Shown here: in pieces, positions 10,080-19,342 of the stretch | Position numbering within the stretch: position 1 is the stretch's first letter | How the letters are laid out: each line of letters opens with the position of its first letter | NCBI GenBank assembly: GCA_036169595.1 | Contig: CM069768.1 | Coordinates: 3,590,001 to 3,612,500, forward strand | Direction of reading: 5' to 3' | Length of the DNA stretch: 22,500 bases | From: Dictyostelium firmibasis | Lineage: Eukaryota > Evosea > Eumycetozoa > Dictyosteliales > Dictyosteliaceae | Translations under genes and position numbers: made by a program | The notes under the pieces: generated by a model | The model's database searches: none | Told to the model about the DNA's origin: nothing | Seen by the model: the letters and a program-made list of their open reading frames with translations, nothing else

Positions 10080-10819
10080 ATGAATGGATTAGCAAAAGCA
10101 ACTGAATTACCATCCAGAACAGGATCGGGTATATCAGAGACATTATCAAAAATGAAATTTATGCAAAATAAAAAAGAGGCAGCATATAGAGAAGAGTTGC
10201 AAGAGAAATTGGAGAAATCGATCAAAGATTCACATTGGGTCGCCAAAGGATCATTCGATGGTGAAACATTAAATACAAGTAGTACCAGTGAGGTATTGGG
10301 ATTTAAAAGTGTAGGCAGAATGTCTTTTGGTAACTTTAACTCTAACCTCGATAAATTAAACAAAGAGAAATCGGCTCAAAACAAACAAATTGAAGCTCAA
10401 AGATCAAAACATATTCAAGTAGATAAAGATAATAATATCATAACTTTTAAAGATGATGATACTGAACAACAAATTAAAGATAAAATAATAAATAATAAAA
10501 ATAATAAAAATAAAGAGAAAAAGATTAACAGTAATAGTAATAATAATAATAAACCAGATGTACATAATAATCAAGATAACAAATTAAAAAATACAATTGA
10601 AGATGTCGAAAAGTATGTTATTACTACTATCACCCAGTATGAATAATAATAATAATAATAATAATAACAATACATATGTTAATATTATATGTTTATAAAT
10701 ATTTAAATAGGTTTTTAGGTCAAGTTTTAAAAGAAGATAAAAATAAAAATAATAATAAAAATAAAAGAAAGAATGAAGAAAATGGTGAAAATTTGAATAA
10801 AAAGAAATTTAAAAAATAA
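10080..10819 (+). CDS. mphosph6: MPHOSPH6/MPP6-like nuclear exosome cofactor
   Basis: Exons 10080-10612 and 10711-10819, joined in phase 2 (donor GTATGT, acceptor AATAG) across a 98-bp intron, give 213 residues. In other eukaryotes MPP6 is a small RNA-binding cofactor that docks the MTR4 helicase on the nuclear exosome and aids 5.8S rRNA maturation. The recognisable blocks are LSKMKFMQ near residues 22-29, a charged helix ending DSHWV, and GRMSFGNFNSNLDKL, matching the family's RMSFxGFNPExEKL signature. The second exon opens FLGQVLKEDK, similar to the conserved segment before the basic tail, and ends in a Lys-rich nuclear-type tail (KRKNEENGENLNKKKFKK). Between them is an Asn/Lys low-complexity insertion not found in animals. 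Its stop is 21 bp from the stop of the convergent glycerate kinase gene. Confidence 0.85.
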
Positions 10820-10840
10820 ATATAGATAGTAGTAGATGAG

Positions 10841-12121
10841 TTAGGATAATATAGTTTTATTTAAAAATGATGTTAAATTTTCATTTTCTTTAAATAATGT
10901 TTCAATACAATGTTTTGTGTTATTTAAAGAATTATCGATGCCAAATTGTGAAACTAAATCATAGATTTGAATATTCGGTGAATAGTCATTTGAGAATGGA
11001 TTGGATGATTGTTGTAATAAATTATTTTTACCACATATAATTAATAGATTTACATTGAAGGTTTTTGAATAATAATACATTTTAGATACAACTTTACCAT
11101 CTAAAGTCGTTTGATCGAAACAACCTTCACCAGTGATAATCAATTGAATTCTATTGGATTGGAATTTCTCATCCAGCCCATATGATCTACAAACAAAGTC
11201 CATACCATTAATGATTTGAGTTGTTTCATTAAAAATCGAGAGGAAACTACTTGGCAAACCACCAGCTGCACCTGATCCTTCGATTTTTGATATATCCACA
11301 GGCAAATGTTTCAAAACATTGATCATACCTCTCTCCAATTTCTCTTTATCCTCTTTGGTTTTTGCTCCTTTTTGTTCGGAGAAACTATAAACTGCTCCCC
11401 TCTCTCCAATCATTGGATTTCTCACATCTGTTAGAAAATGAAATTTAACATCTTTATATTTTAATTTATTCATTATTTTAATTTCCTTAATTCTATTTAA
11501 ATCTTTACCAAATAAAATATTATTATTATTATTCTTATTGTTCTCATTTTCACTATCATTATAAATTATATCGATTACACCTAATGCTTGTATAGCACCT
11601 AAACCCGCATCATTTGTGGCTGAACCTCCCGCCCCTATGTAAATTGTAGAGAAACCTCCGACTTCAATAGCATGTTTAATTAATTGACCTGTACCATATG
11701 TAGTAGTATTGAATGGACTACGTTTAGAGGTTGGAACTAATTGAATTCCACTAACTTCTGCCATCTCAATCACCGCATATCTTTCTTGTTCATTGATAGC
11801 ATAATGAACAAATTGTTTTTCAATTACAGATCCTAATGGCCCAATTATTGAATATTCTTTAGTATCTACAGAACATAGCTTTAAGCCAAGACTAGATTCT
11901 AAGCATTCTAATAATGCTTCACCACCATCACTAATCTTTAGTATCTCAGTCTCTATCTTTTCATCGCAATATTTATCTTTTAATGATTTATCAACACATT
12001 TTCCAATTTCAAACGAACTTAAGCAATCTTTAAATGAATCAAATGATATTAAGATGCTTTTATTTTTATTTTTATTATTATAATTTTGATTGTTTTCTTC
12101 TTCACTGTTTTTAGTTATCAT
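10841..12121 (-). CDS. Glycerate kinase, GlxK/GarK (bacterial) family
   Basis: An intronless gene of 426 residues; the family is usually about 380. These enzymes phosphorylate D-glycerate using ATP, feeding glyoxylate or serine breakdown into glycolysis. An Asn/Lys-rich leader of about 20 residues precedes the family start ILISFDSFKDCLSSFE (compare bacterial DSFKGSLSS). Later motifs include KISDGGEALLECL, VIEMAEVSGIQLV, TTYGTGQLIKHAI, the glycine-rich IGAGGSATNDAGLGAIQALG, LTDVRNPMIGERGAV, GSGAAGGLP and TGEGCFDQTTLDGKV. An Asn-rich insertion near residues 190-200 is a local addition. All key motifs are intact, so it is likely active and cytosolic. The family is mostly bacterial, and animals use an unrelated glycerate kinase, so horizontal transfer is possible. 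The amoeba-like base composition implies that any such transfer was old. Confidence 0.93.
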   Translation of the reverse strand: MITKNSEEENNQNYNNKNKNKSILISFDSFKDCLSSFEIGKCVDKSLKDKYCDEKIETEILKISDGGEALLECLESSLGLKLCSVDTKEYSIIGPLGSVIEKQFVHYAINEQERYAVIEMAEVSGIQLVPTSKRSPFNTTTYGTGQLIKHAIEVGGFSTIYIGAGGSATNDAGLGAIQALGVIDIIYNDSENENNKNNNNNILFGKDLNRIKEIKIMNKLKYKDVKFHFLTDVRNPMIGERGAVYSFSEQKGAKTKEDKEKLERGMINVLKHLPVDISKIEGSGAAGGLPSSFLSIFNETTQIINGMDFVCRSYGLDEKFQSNRIQLIITGEGCFDQTTLDGKVVSKMYYYSKTFNVNLLIICGKNNLLQQSSNPFSNDYSPNIQIYDLVSQFGIDNSLNNTKHCIETLFKENENLTSFLNKTILS

Positions 12122-12278
12122 CTTTTTTTTTTTTTTTTTTTTTTTTTTTTGAAAAAGAAAATTTTGAAAAAAAAATTAAAAGTATAAAAAATATAAATAA
12201 TAATAAACTGACTGTGATGAAATAATTTTTATTTAAATTATTTTTAATCTTGGGGAAACTATTTTCGAGTACCTGAGG

Positions 12279-12317
<39 letters not shown>

Positions 12318-12793
12318 ATTTTTTTTTATTTTTATTTTTTTTTTTTATTTTTATTTTTTTTCAAAATTATAAAATTTTTTTTTTTTTTTCACTTTCATAA
12401 CATTAAACAATCAACCTACAAATAGAGATAATAATTAATTTTTAAAATATCCTAATTTGTTCATTGTTGTTTTTTGGAATAAGAGAATAAATTACTATAC
12501 TTCAAATACATGTACAAAATAAATAAAATACAGCTATAGTAAAAAAAATAATAAAATAATAAAAATAATAATTATAATAATAAATTAAAATTATTATTTT
12601 TAGAATAACAACAATAATAATAAAAAATAAAAAAAAAAAAAACAAAGTTAATAAAAATTTTTAAAATAAAAACAAAAACTCAAAAAAAGTGTTTAGTAAT
12701 AGTACGAATAAAATAAATAAATTAAAAAAAAAAAAAAAACATATACACCCAAATTAAATATTTTAAACCAATCAAACTCATACATAAATAAAA
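12122..12793. other. Divergent intergenic region between glycerate kinase and ARS2
   Basis: This 672-bp promoter-bearing stretch has runs of T near 12124-12150 and A near 12280-12314. The only patch unlike the background is 12211-12278 (see findings), which has a GTGATGA and a CTGA. The rest is A/T-rich with AATAAT-type repeats and a short ACACCC near the ARS2 start. No gene is seen. Confidence 0.7.
12211..12278 (+). other. G+C-raised island with C-box/D-box-like motifs (weak snoRNA or regulatory candidate)
   Basis: GTGATGA at 12214-12220 fits the C-box consensus RTGATGA, and CTGA at 12273-12276 fits a D box, 52 bases apart. The segment just before the D-like box (about 12249-12272) is nearly half G+C in otherwise A/T DNA. 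No terminal stem pairs the flanks, and there is no upstream small-RNA promoter motif. A transcription-factor site for the glycerate kinase gene is therefore at least as likely. Confidence 0.2.
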
Positions 12794-13233
12794 ATGGAAC
12801 AAGAAGAAGCAGTTGATGAATTTGGTAGACCATTAAGACCAAATAGAGATAGTTCATCGGACAGTGATAGTGATAGAGATTATGATAATAGATACAGAAA
12901 GAGAAGAGATGATAGTAGAGAGAGAGATTACGAAAGATATTCACCCGATAGATACTCTAGAAGAGGTGATCATTCACCAGAAAGAAGAAGAAGATCACCT
13001 TCACCATATAGAGGCAGAGGTAGAGGCAGAGAAGATTGGTACGTTTTTTGTTTAATTTATTTATCATAATATTGCCATAGTCTTTATATAATTACTTACT
13101 ATAATAAAATTTTAAACTTATAGGGATGGTAATAACAGTAACGGATACAGAGGTAATAGAAATGGATTCCCTTCATCAATGGTTGTAGATAATAATAATA
13201 ATAATAATATTAATAATAATAATATTAACAATA

Positions 13234-13276
<43 letters not shown>

Positions 13277-16220
13277 TAATAATAATAATAATAATAATAA
13301 CAATATTAATACCAATAACAATAATAATAACAATAACAGCAATAATAATAATCATAATTATAATAACAATATTAATAACAATGGCAATAATAATAATATT
13401 AATAACAATAATACTAATAATAACGAAAATAGTAATGGAATGTCAACATCATCTTTATCTAGTCCATCAACAATTCCAAGTGGATCAGCAAAAGGATTAA
13501 TAGGAGGACCAAAAAGAGCACAAAAGAGAGGAGATATTTTCGAGGGTGGTTATTTTAGATCATATAAACAGTTTTTAGATTATCAAGATGATTCAATTAC
13601 ACCAATTGAGGCAGATAAAAAATATGAAGAGTATAAACTTGAATATTCAAAGAGACAATCTAGAGTATTCTTTAAGGAACATCAACAAGAGGAGTGGTTC
13701 AAAGAAAAATATGACCCTTTCTTTTTGGCAAAGAAGAGAAAAGAAAAAGTTGAAAAATCTAAATCATTCATCCAAACTTTTGCTTTAAATTTAAATGATG
13801 GTATGTTTCAACTATTTTCTTTTTTCATTAGATAATATACTTATGTGTTGCTTACAATAATATTAACATTTTTATTTTATTATTTTTTTGAACAACTTTT
13901 TTAGAAAATCATAAATTTTCGTTAGAGTCAAAGGATAATATTAAAGAAGGTGATAAACTAGATTTGGATGGTCTGGATATGCATCATCAAATTAATAACG
14001 AAGATAATAACAATAATAATATAAATAATACAGCATCAGCAGCAGCAACAACTACTACCACTACTACCACTTCAACAACATCAGCAACAGGTGAAGAGGT
14101 TAGTGATTCATCATCGTCATCAACAATAATCACCACAACAGAAACAGAAAAAACAGAAGAGAAGAATAACAGCAATAGTAGTAATAATAATATATCTACT
14201 AGCGCCACTCCAACACCTATAAATAAATCAAACATTAATGATAAGGAGAAATCAACATTATTTATTAAAGCAGTATCACCTACTTGTACAAAAGAAGAAT
14301 TATTAGAAGTTTTAAATAAAGTTGGAAATGGTGAAATTTGTGTCACAAAATTAACATTAAGCGAACCAGTTAGATATAAAAACTTTTATCGTTTAGGTTG
14401 GGTCACCTTTAAAAATGCAGAGTTTGCTTCAAAAGCATTAAAAGAATTAAATGGTCATAAAGTAAGTTTTTCTCTTCTCTTCTCTTCTTTTTATATATAT
14501 TTTGTTTTTTCTAATGTTATTTTAATATTGATTTACTTAGATGAGAGACTTTGATTTATATTTAAATATTAATAAACCATCAGAGGATGCAGAAAGAAGA
14601 TTTAAGATTACACCAAATATTGCATCAACAGAGAATAGAATTAATATTGATTTAGAACAATCAACAACATTGATGAAATTATTTGATGAGAATAAAGGTA
14701 TCACAAATAATCCAATTAACTCCTTCGAAAAATGGGATTCATTAACCAGCATTGAACGTTTGGATAGAACTATCCTCTACTTAAGATATGTTCATTTTTA
14801 TTGCTATTATTGCTCCGAGGAATTTGGTGACGAAGGTGAAACCACTAGAAAATGTGGTACAATTCATTTAAGAAGAACACCTGGCGAACAAACCTCTATC
14901 ATTAACAATAATATCAATATTAACAATACCAATAATAATATAAACAATACAAGTGCAACTACTATATCATCGACAACTACCACATCAACAATTACAACAG
15001 AAAATAATAAAGAGTCTGAGGACAAAATAAAAGAAGACAAAGAGGATGAGGAGGACGATGATAAAATACAAGAGGATAAAAAAACTAAAGATGTGGAAGA
15101 GGACGAAGCAAACGAAGATAAAATAAAAGAGGAAAAGCCCGAAAAAACAGATGAAGACAAAGAAATGGAAGAGGAGTCATCAACAACAACTACCACAACC
15201 TCAACCACATCAGCAACAACCACATCATCATCAATGGAAATTGATAATAGACAACCAAAATTAACATCAGAGAGTGAAATGTTATGGGTAACATCATTGG
15301 ATAATAATACCAAGAATAAAATTAATAAGATTCCAACATCAGAGGAGCAATACACCTGTAAGGAATCAATTGAAAAGTCAGCCGAAGAATATATTGCCAC
15401 GAATACCATAAAGATTGAGGAGGAGAAATTCAAATGTAGTTTATGTTCAAAGCTATTTAGAGGCGCAGAGTTTGTAAAGAAACATATTAATCTAAAGCAT
15501 CCAGAAGATTTGCAAAAGGAATCTGAAGCCAAGGGCACAGAGGAACAATTCTTTTTGAATTATTTCTCTGACCCACGTCGTATCACTCCATTGCCACCAC
15601 AAAACCAAAATCAAAATCAAATGGTTTTCGGTGGCTATGGTCCAAGTGCTCCAGGTGGTACAGGTTTAGGAAGAGGTGGTCATCCACCAGGTACTACCGC
15701 CCAAATGTTAACTCCAAGAACCAGATTCAATCCTGCAATCGGTCAATGGGAAACAGTAGTTGTTCCAATGATTATTCCACCAGGTATGATTCCAAATCAA
15801 AACATGGTTCAAATTATGTCTCCAGTTTTTGCTTCACCAAATAATATGCGTGGTAGACCTGGTGTGGTTGTTGGAACAAATGGTACTGGTACTGGCGCAG
15901 GTGGTCCAATCCCCACTCATATGGTTGGTGGCCCAATTCAAATGAGACGAAGTTATGGTGGCCCATCAGGTAATCTCTCTCCAAATAGTAGTAATGGTAG
16001 TGGAGGTCGTTATGGAAGTGGTCCTCCAGGTTTAGATGGTGCTCCACCACAATCAATGCGTTATCGTCCTTATCCAAACCAACCTTCAAGACATAGCACC
16101 TCTTCAATGGATCCTAGAGGAATTAGAGAATATGTTGATCTTGATGCTCCAATTGATCATGTACCTGAAATCGATTATAGATCAGCCCTTAAAGAATATC
16201 AAAATAAAAAGAGCTTATAA
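12794..16220 (+). CDS. srrt: ARS2/SRRT (Serrate) RNA-effector protein
   Basis: Four exons, 12794-13038, 13124-13800, 13905-14461 and 14541-16220 (intron phases 2, 1, 0; all GT-AG), give 1052 residues. ARS2 links the nuclear cap-binding complex to 3'-end processing, export or exosome decay of RNA polymerase II transcripts. Exon 1 encodes an Arg/Ser/Asp-rich N-terminus. A long asparagine run follows. Next is the conserved helical core, about residues 220-285 (YEEYKLEYSKRQ, FFKEHQQEEWFKEKYDP). An RRM-like domain lies at about 421-493 (TLFIKAVSPTCTKEELLEVL to FASKALKELNG). Then come an acidic Lys/Glu/Thr-rich stretch, a C2H2 zinc finger at about 789-812 (FKCSLCSKLFRGAEFVKKHI), a Gly/Pro-rich tail, and the family's terminal YVDLDAP at about 1024. 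Low-complexity insertions make it longer than animal ARS2. Confidence 0.93.
13186..13440 (+). repeat. AAT/AAC triplet region encoding poly-asparagine in ARS2
   Basis: Nearly continuous asparagine codons with scattered Ile, Ser, Thr, His and Gly codons, located between the RS-like N-terminus and the conserved core. The antisense frame reads as poly-leucine, which is only a shadow. Confidence 0.9.
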
Positions 16221-17190
16221 ATGAAAAAAAAGTAAAAAATAAAAAATAAAAAAAATAAAATAACAAATAAATTAAAAAATAAACTATTTTAAAAATTATT
16301 AAAAAGTGATTTCTTTTTTTTAAAAAAATTTTTTTTTTAAAAACTCACACAAGAAAATATATAAATATATTTATTTTTTATTCTCAATCTTTAAAAATAT
16401 TTATATCAGGATATTCGTTGGTTAAGAATAAAAGATTTCTATTCAACAAAAACCAAAAAATTATTTTTAAAAAAAATAAAAAGATTAAAATTAATTTTAT
16501 AAAAATAAAATGATAAATTAATTATTTTTTTATTAAAAGGATTCAATTTTTAATAAAAAAGATTATAAAAAACAAGAACTTGATTATTTGATATATTTTC
16601 TTTTAAAAATGATTATTTAAAACACAACTATGTGAAGCTTAAATTCAAAAACCAATTTACTCTTATAAGATTTTCTTTACAAAAAAAAAAACTCACTAAC
16701 CCATTTATGAATTAAAAAAAATAAAAAAACAATGAATATTGGAATGAAAAACAAACTAAAAATGATTTAAATTGTAATTTTATTATTTCACACAAAATGT
16801 AGTATCAAATTTTAATTTTTTTTATTAAAAATGAAAAAAAAAAAAAAAAAAAAAAAAAGGGAATATCGATTTGACAATAAAAACAAATATGATTAAAAAT
16901 TATATTTGAATACTCTACAAAAAAATTGTAATTTTATTAAAAAAAAAAAAATTAAAAAATAAAAAAACATTAATGAATAATAAAAAATTCATACTACATC
17001 AAACATTTGTATATCAATCAAATTATTAATAAAATGTTTTTTTTTTTTCTCTCATACCACACCCACATTGTCACCCCATTTTTTATTATCTCATATAATT
17101 TTTGTTTTAATTTTTTTTAATTCACTCAATTTTCAAAATTGAACTACCCCACTATTCATTCACACACTTTAACCCACTTCAAACTCTCTC

Positions 17191-17222
<32 letters not shown>

Positions 17223-17760
17223 ATACACAGTGAGAATTTTCTATTAATAGAGGAAATATAAAAATGTTTTTTTTTTAAACACACTAAACACACACAAGCA
17301 TATGAAAAAAACTCACACCCAATTATAATTTGTAAAACATCGTACAAATTAAATAAATATTTTTTAATAAATAGTATTAATTTTTAATTATTTAATTATT
17401 TTTTTTTGAAAATAAAAAAAAAAAAAATTAACAGACAAAAAAGTATAATCTATTTAATTATTCAAAAAAAATATTTTTTAATCATTGTATAATTTGCTAT
17501 CAATTACAAAACAAATTAAATATCAGTATTAACAAAGTTAAAAAGTAATTATTAAAATTATCAATATAAAAAAAAAATTATTTGTTTTATAATTAAAAAA
17601 AAAAATATATATATTATTTTAAATCAATTTACTAATAATTTTTTTTATTATTTAGTAAATTTGTAAAATCAATTTGTAACAAAAACAAGTAATATTATTT
17701 TTCAATAAAAGTTTAAAAAAAAGAAAAAAAAAAAAAAAGAAAAAGAAAAAAAGAAAAGAA
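16221..17760. other. Long intergenic region upstream of the secreted acidic cysteine-rich gene
   Basis: At 1540 bp this is the longest gene-free stretch in the window. The first 800 bases are featureless A/T-rich DNA with homopolymers. From about 17050 to 17325 there are several CA-rich motifs (listed separately). The last 400 bases return to A/T-rich DNA, ending in a purine-rich A/G leader directly before the start codon. No tRNA, ORF of interest or mobile element is seen. I take the region as the extended promoter of the gene at 17761. Confidence 0.75.
17057..17323. promoter_or_regulatory. Cluster of CA-rich elements (putative GBF sites)
   Basis: CCACACCCAC (17057-17066), TCACCCCA (17071-17078), CTACCCCAC near 17144, CACACAC near 17161, AACCCACT (17171-17178), a CA run at about 17277-17299, and CTCACACCCAA (about 17312-17322) lie in 270 bp of otherwise C-poor DNA. 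CA-rich elements of the ACACCCA type are the known GBF-dependent elements of Dictyostelium prespore gene promoters. The distance to the start codon (about 440-700 bp) fits such promoters. Confidence 0.45.
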
Positions 17761-19094
17761 ATGAAAATTTTATCATTATTAGTTGTAGGTGCTTTGTGTA
17801 TGGGAGGTAAAGTTTATGGTGATGTTAATGGTGATTGGAATAACAACAATGGCGGTCTTGTTTTAGGTAATTATTAATTATTTCCATAATAAAAATTAAA
17901 AATTATATATTAATTTTTTTTTTTTTTTTAATAAATATAGATTGTTCAACACTCCAATGCCCACAAGGTTATCACTGTGAAGCCAACAATGGTAATAGAC
18001 AATGTGTTCAAGATCAAATTACATTACCAACTCTACCACCATTTGACAAATGTGACAATGTCCATTGTCCAAGAGGATTTGAGTGCAAATTTGACTCATA
18101 TCAAGATCTTGCACTATGTGTTCCATCAAGACCACATCCACCACCATTCTGCAGAACCAAATGTGCACCAGGCCATGAATGTAAGGTCGATGAATGGGGT
18201 AAAGAATGTTGTGTCAAGATCAAATGTGATGATATCTGTGACTTGAAATGCCCAAGAGACCATGAATGTAAGATCAAACATGATGGCTCCAAATGTTGTG
18301 TCCGTAAATGGAGACCAAGACCACCAAGACCACATCCACGTCCACCAATCTGCAGATTAAGATGTCCACCAGGTCATGAATGTAAACATGATGAATTCGG
18401 TAAGGAGTGTTGTGTCAAGAAACGTCATCCAGGAAGATGTCATCTTAGATGTAAGAGAGGTTATGAATGTAAGGTTAAACATGATGGTTCTAAATGTTGT
18501 GTCAAGAAAACTCCACCAAGACCATGTTGCAAACCAGGTTCATGTGCTCCAGATGAGAAATGTGTTGCCCTTAGAGATAGAATCGTCTGTGTCAAAGGAT
18601 CTTGTGACAATACCCGTTGTCCAAAGAATTACCATTGTGTATGTGGTGAAGGTGTAAGTGGTGTCAAATGTGTACCAGATTGCAAGAAAGCAAGATGTGA
18701 AGATGTCAAATGTCCAGACTTCCATAGATGTGTTGAAAGACGTGGTGGTATCTTAAGTTGTGAATTCAATCCACCAAAACAACCAAGATCACTTGATTGG
18801 GCTGAAAATGAATATGATCGTGACAATGATCGTGACAATGATCGTGACTATGATCGTGACTATGACAATGATGAAGAATGGGATGGCGAATATGATGATG
18901 AAGAATGGGATGGTGATCAAGATAACTATGATGGTGACCAATGGGATGGTGACCAATGGAATGGTGAAAATGATGATGAATGGGATGGTGACCAAGATAA
19001 CTATGATAATGACCAATGGGGTGGTGACTATGAAGATGATGGTGAATGGGATGATGATCAATTTGAAGATGCAAATGACGAATGGGATTATTAA
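17761..19094 (+). CDS. Secreted modular cysteine-rich protein with acidic Asp/Trp/Gly tail
   Basis: Exons 17761-17866 and 17941-19094, joined in phase 1 (donor GTAATT, acceptor ATAG), give 419 residues. A signal peptide (MKILSLLVVGALCMGG) leads into follistatin-like modules, about residues 36-90 (CSTLQCPQGYHCEANNGNRQC, CDNVHCPRGFECKF). Four modules of the form CxxxCxxGxECKx(7-8)CCV follow at about 106-224, arranged A-B-A-B with Pro/Arg linkers. Three more cysteine modules come next, then from about residue 318 an acidic tail of DRDN/DRDY and EEWDG/DQWDGD repeats. The codons use many C-ending forms (GAC, ATC, TGC), as in strongly expressed genes of this organism. Dictyostelium spore-coat and extracellular-matrix proteins share such cysteine modules, so a matrix or coat role is inferred. 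I do not recognise the specific gene. Ca2+ binding by the tail is possible. Confidence 0.88.
18150..18503 (+). repeat. Internal duplication of a two-module cysteine unit
   Basis: Unit 1 (18150-18302) and unit 2 (18351-18503) are both exactly 153 bp and in register with a 201-bp offset. Each encodes an A module (GKECCV) and a B module (HDGSKCCV) with an equal-length linker. Confidence 0.85.
18816..19090 (+). repeat. Acidic-tail tandem codon repeats
   Basis: The run starts with about four copies of a 12-bp unit, GATCGTGACAAT or GATCGTGACTAT, and continues with variants of GATGGTGACCAATGG. It encodes Asp/Asn/Tyr/Trp/Gly repeats. The very long shadow frames on both strands over this segment come from the repeat. 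Confidence 0.8.
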
Positions 19095-19269
19095 ACCATT
19101 CTGAATTTTTTTTAATTAATAATAATAATAATAATTACAATAATTTAATTTTTTAAAACAAAAAAAAAAAAAAAAAAAAAAAACAAAAAAAATTGTTTCT
19201 AAATAAAGTATCATTACAAATTTTTAAAATAAAAAAAAAAACTATTATTTATTTTGAATATGCCGTCAT

Positions 19270-19291
19270 ATCAAACAACCTAATGTTTGAT
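19270..19291. other. 8-bp hairpin between convergent genes
   Basis: ATCAAACA (19270-19277) and TGTTTGAT (19284-19291) are perfectly complementary around a 6-base loop. The hairpin lies in the 248-bp gap between two converging genes, so it could sit in either 3' UTR. Confidence 0.4.
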
Positions 19292-19342
19292 TGAACTAAT
19301 ATTTGTTGTTATTTTTATTTTGGTGCCAATTTTGTGAAAGTG

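Noticed and set aside
9814-10149. Minus-strand ORF of 111 codons rich in Phe
   Set aside because: It is made of T-rich intergenic repeats and overlaps the well-supported mphosph6 exon 1.
13118-13342. Minus-strand poly-leucine ORF
   Set aside because: It is the complement of the asparagine triplet run in ARS2 and not independent coding sequence.
18766-19104. Three overlapping His/Ile/Met-rich ORFs on both strands
   Set aside because: They are shadow frames of the periodic acidic-tail repeat in the secreted gene.
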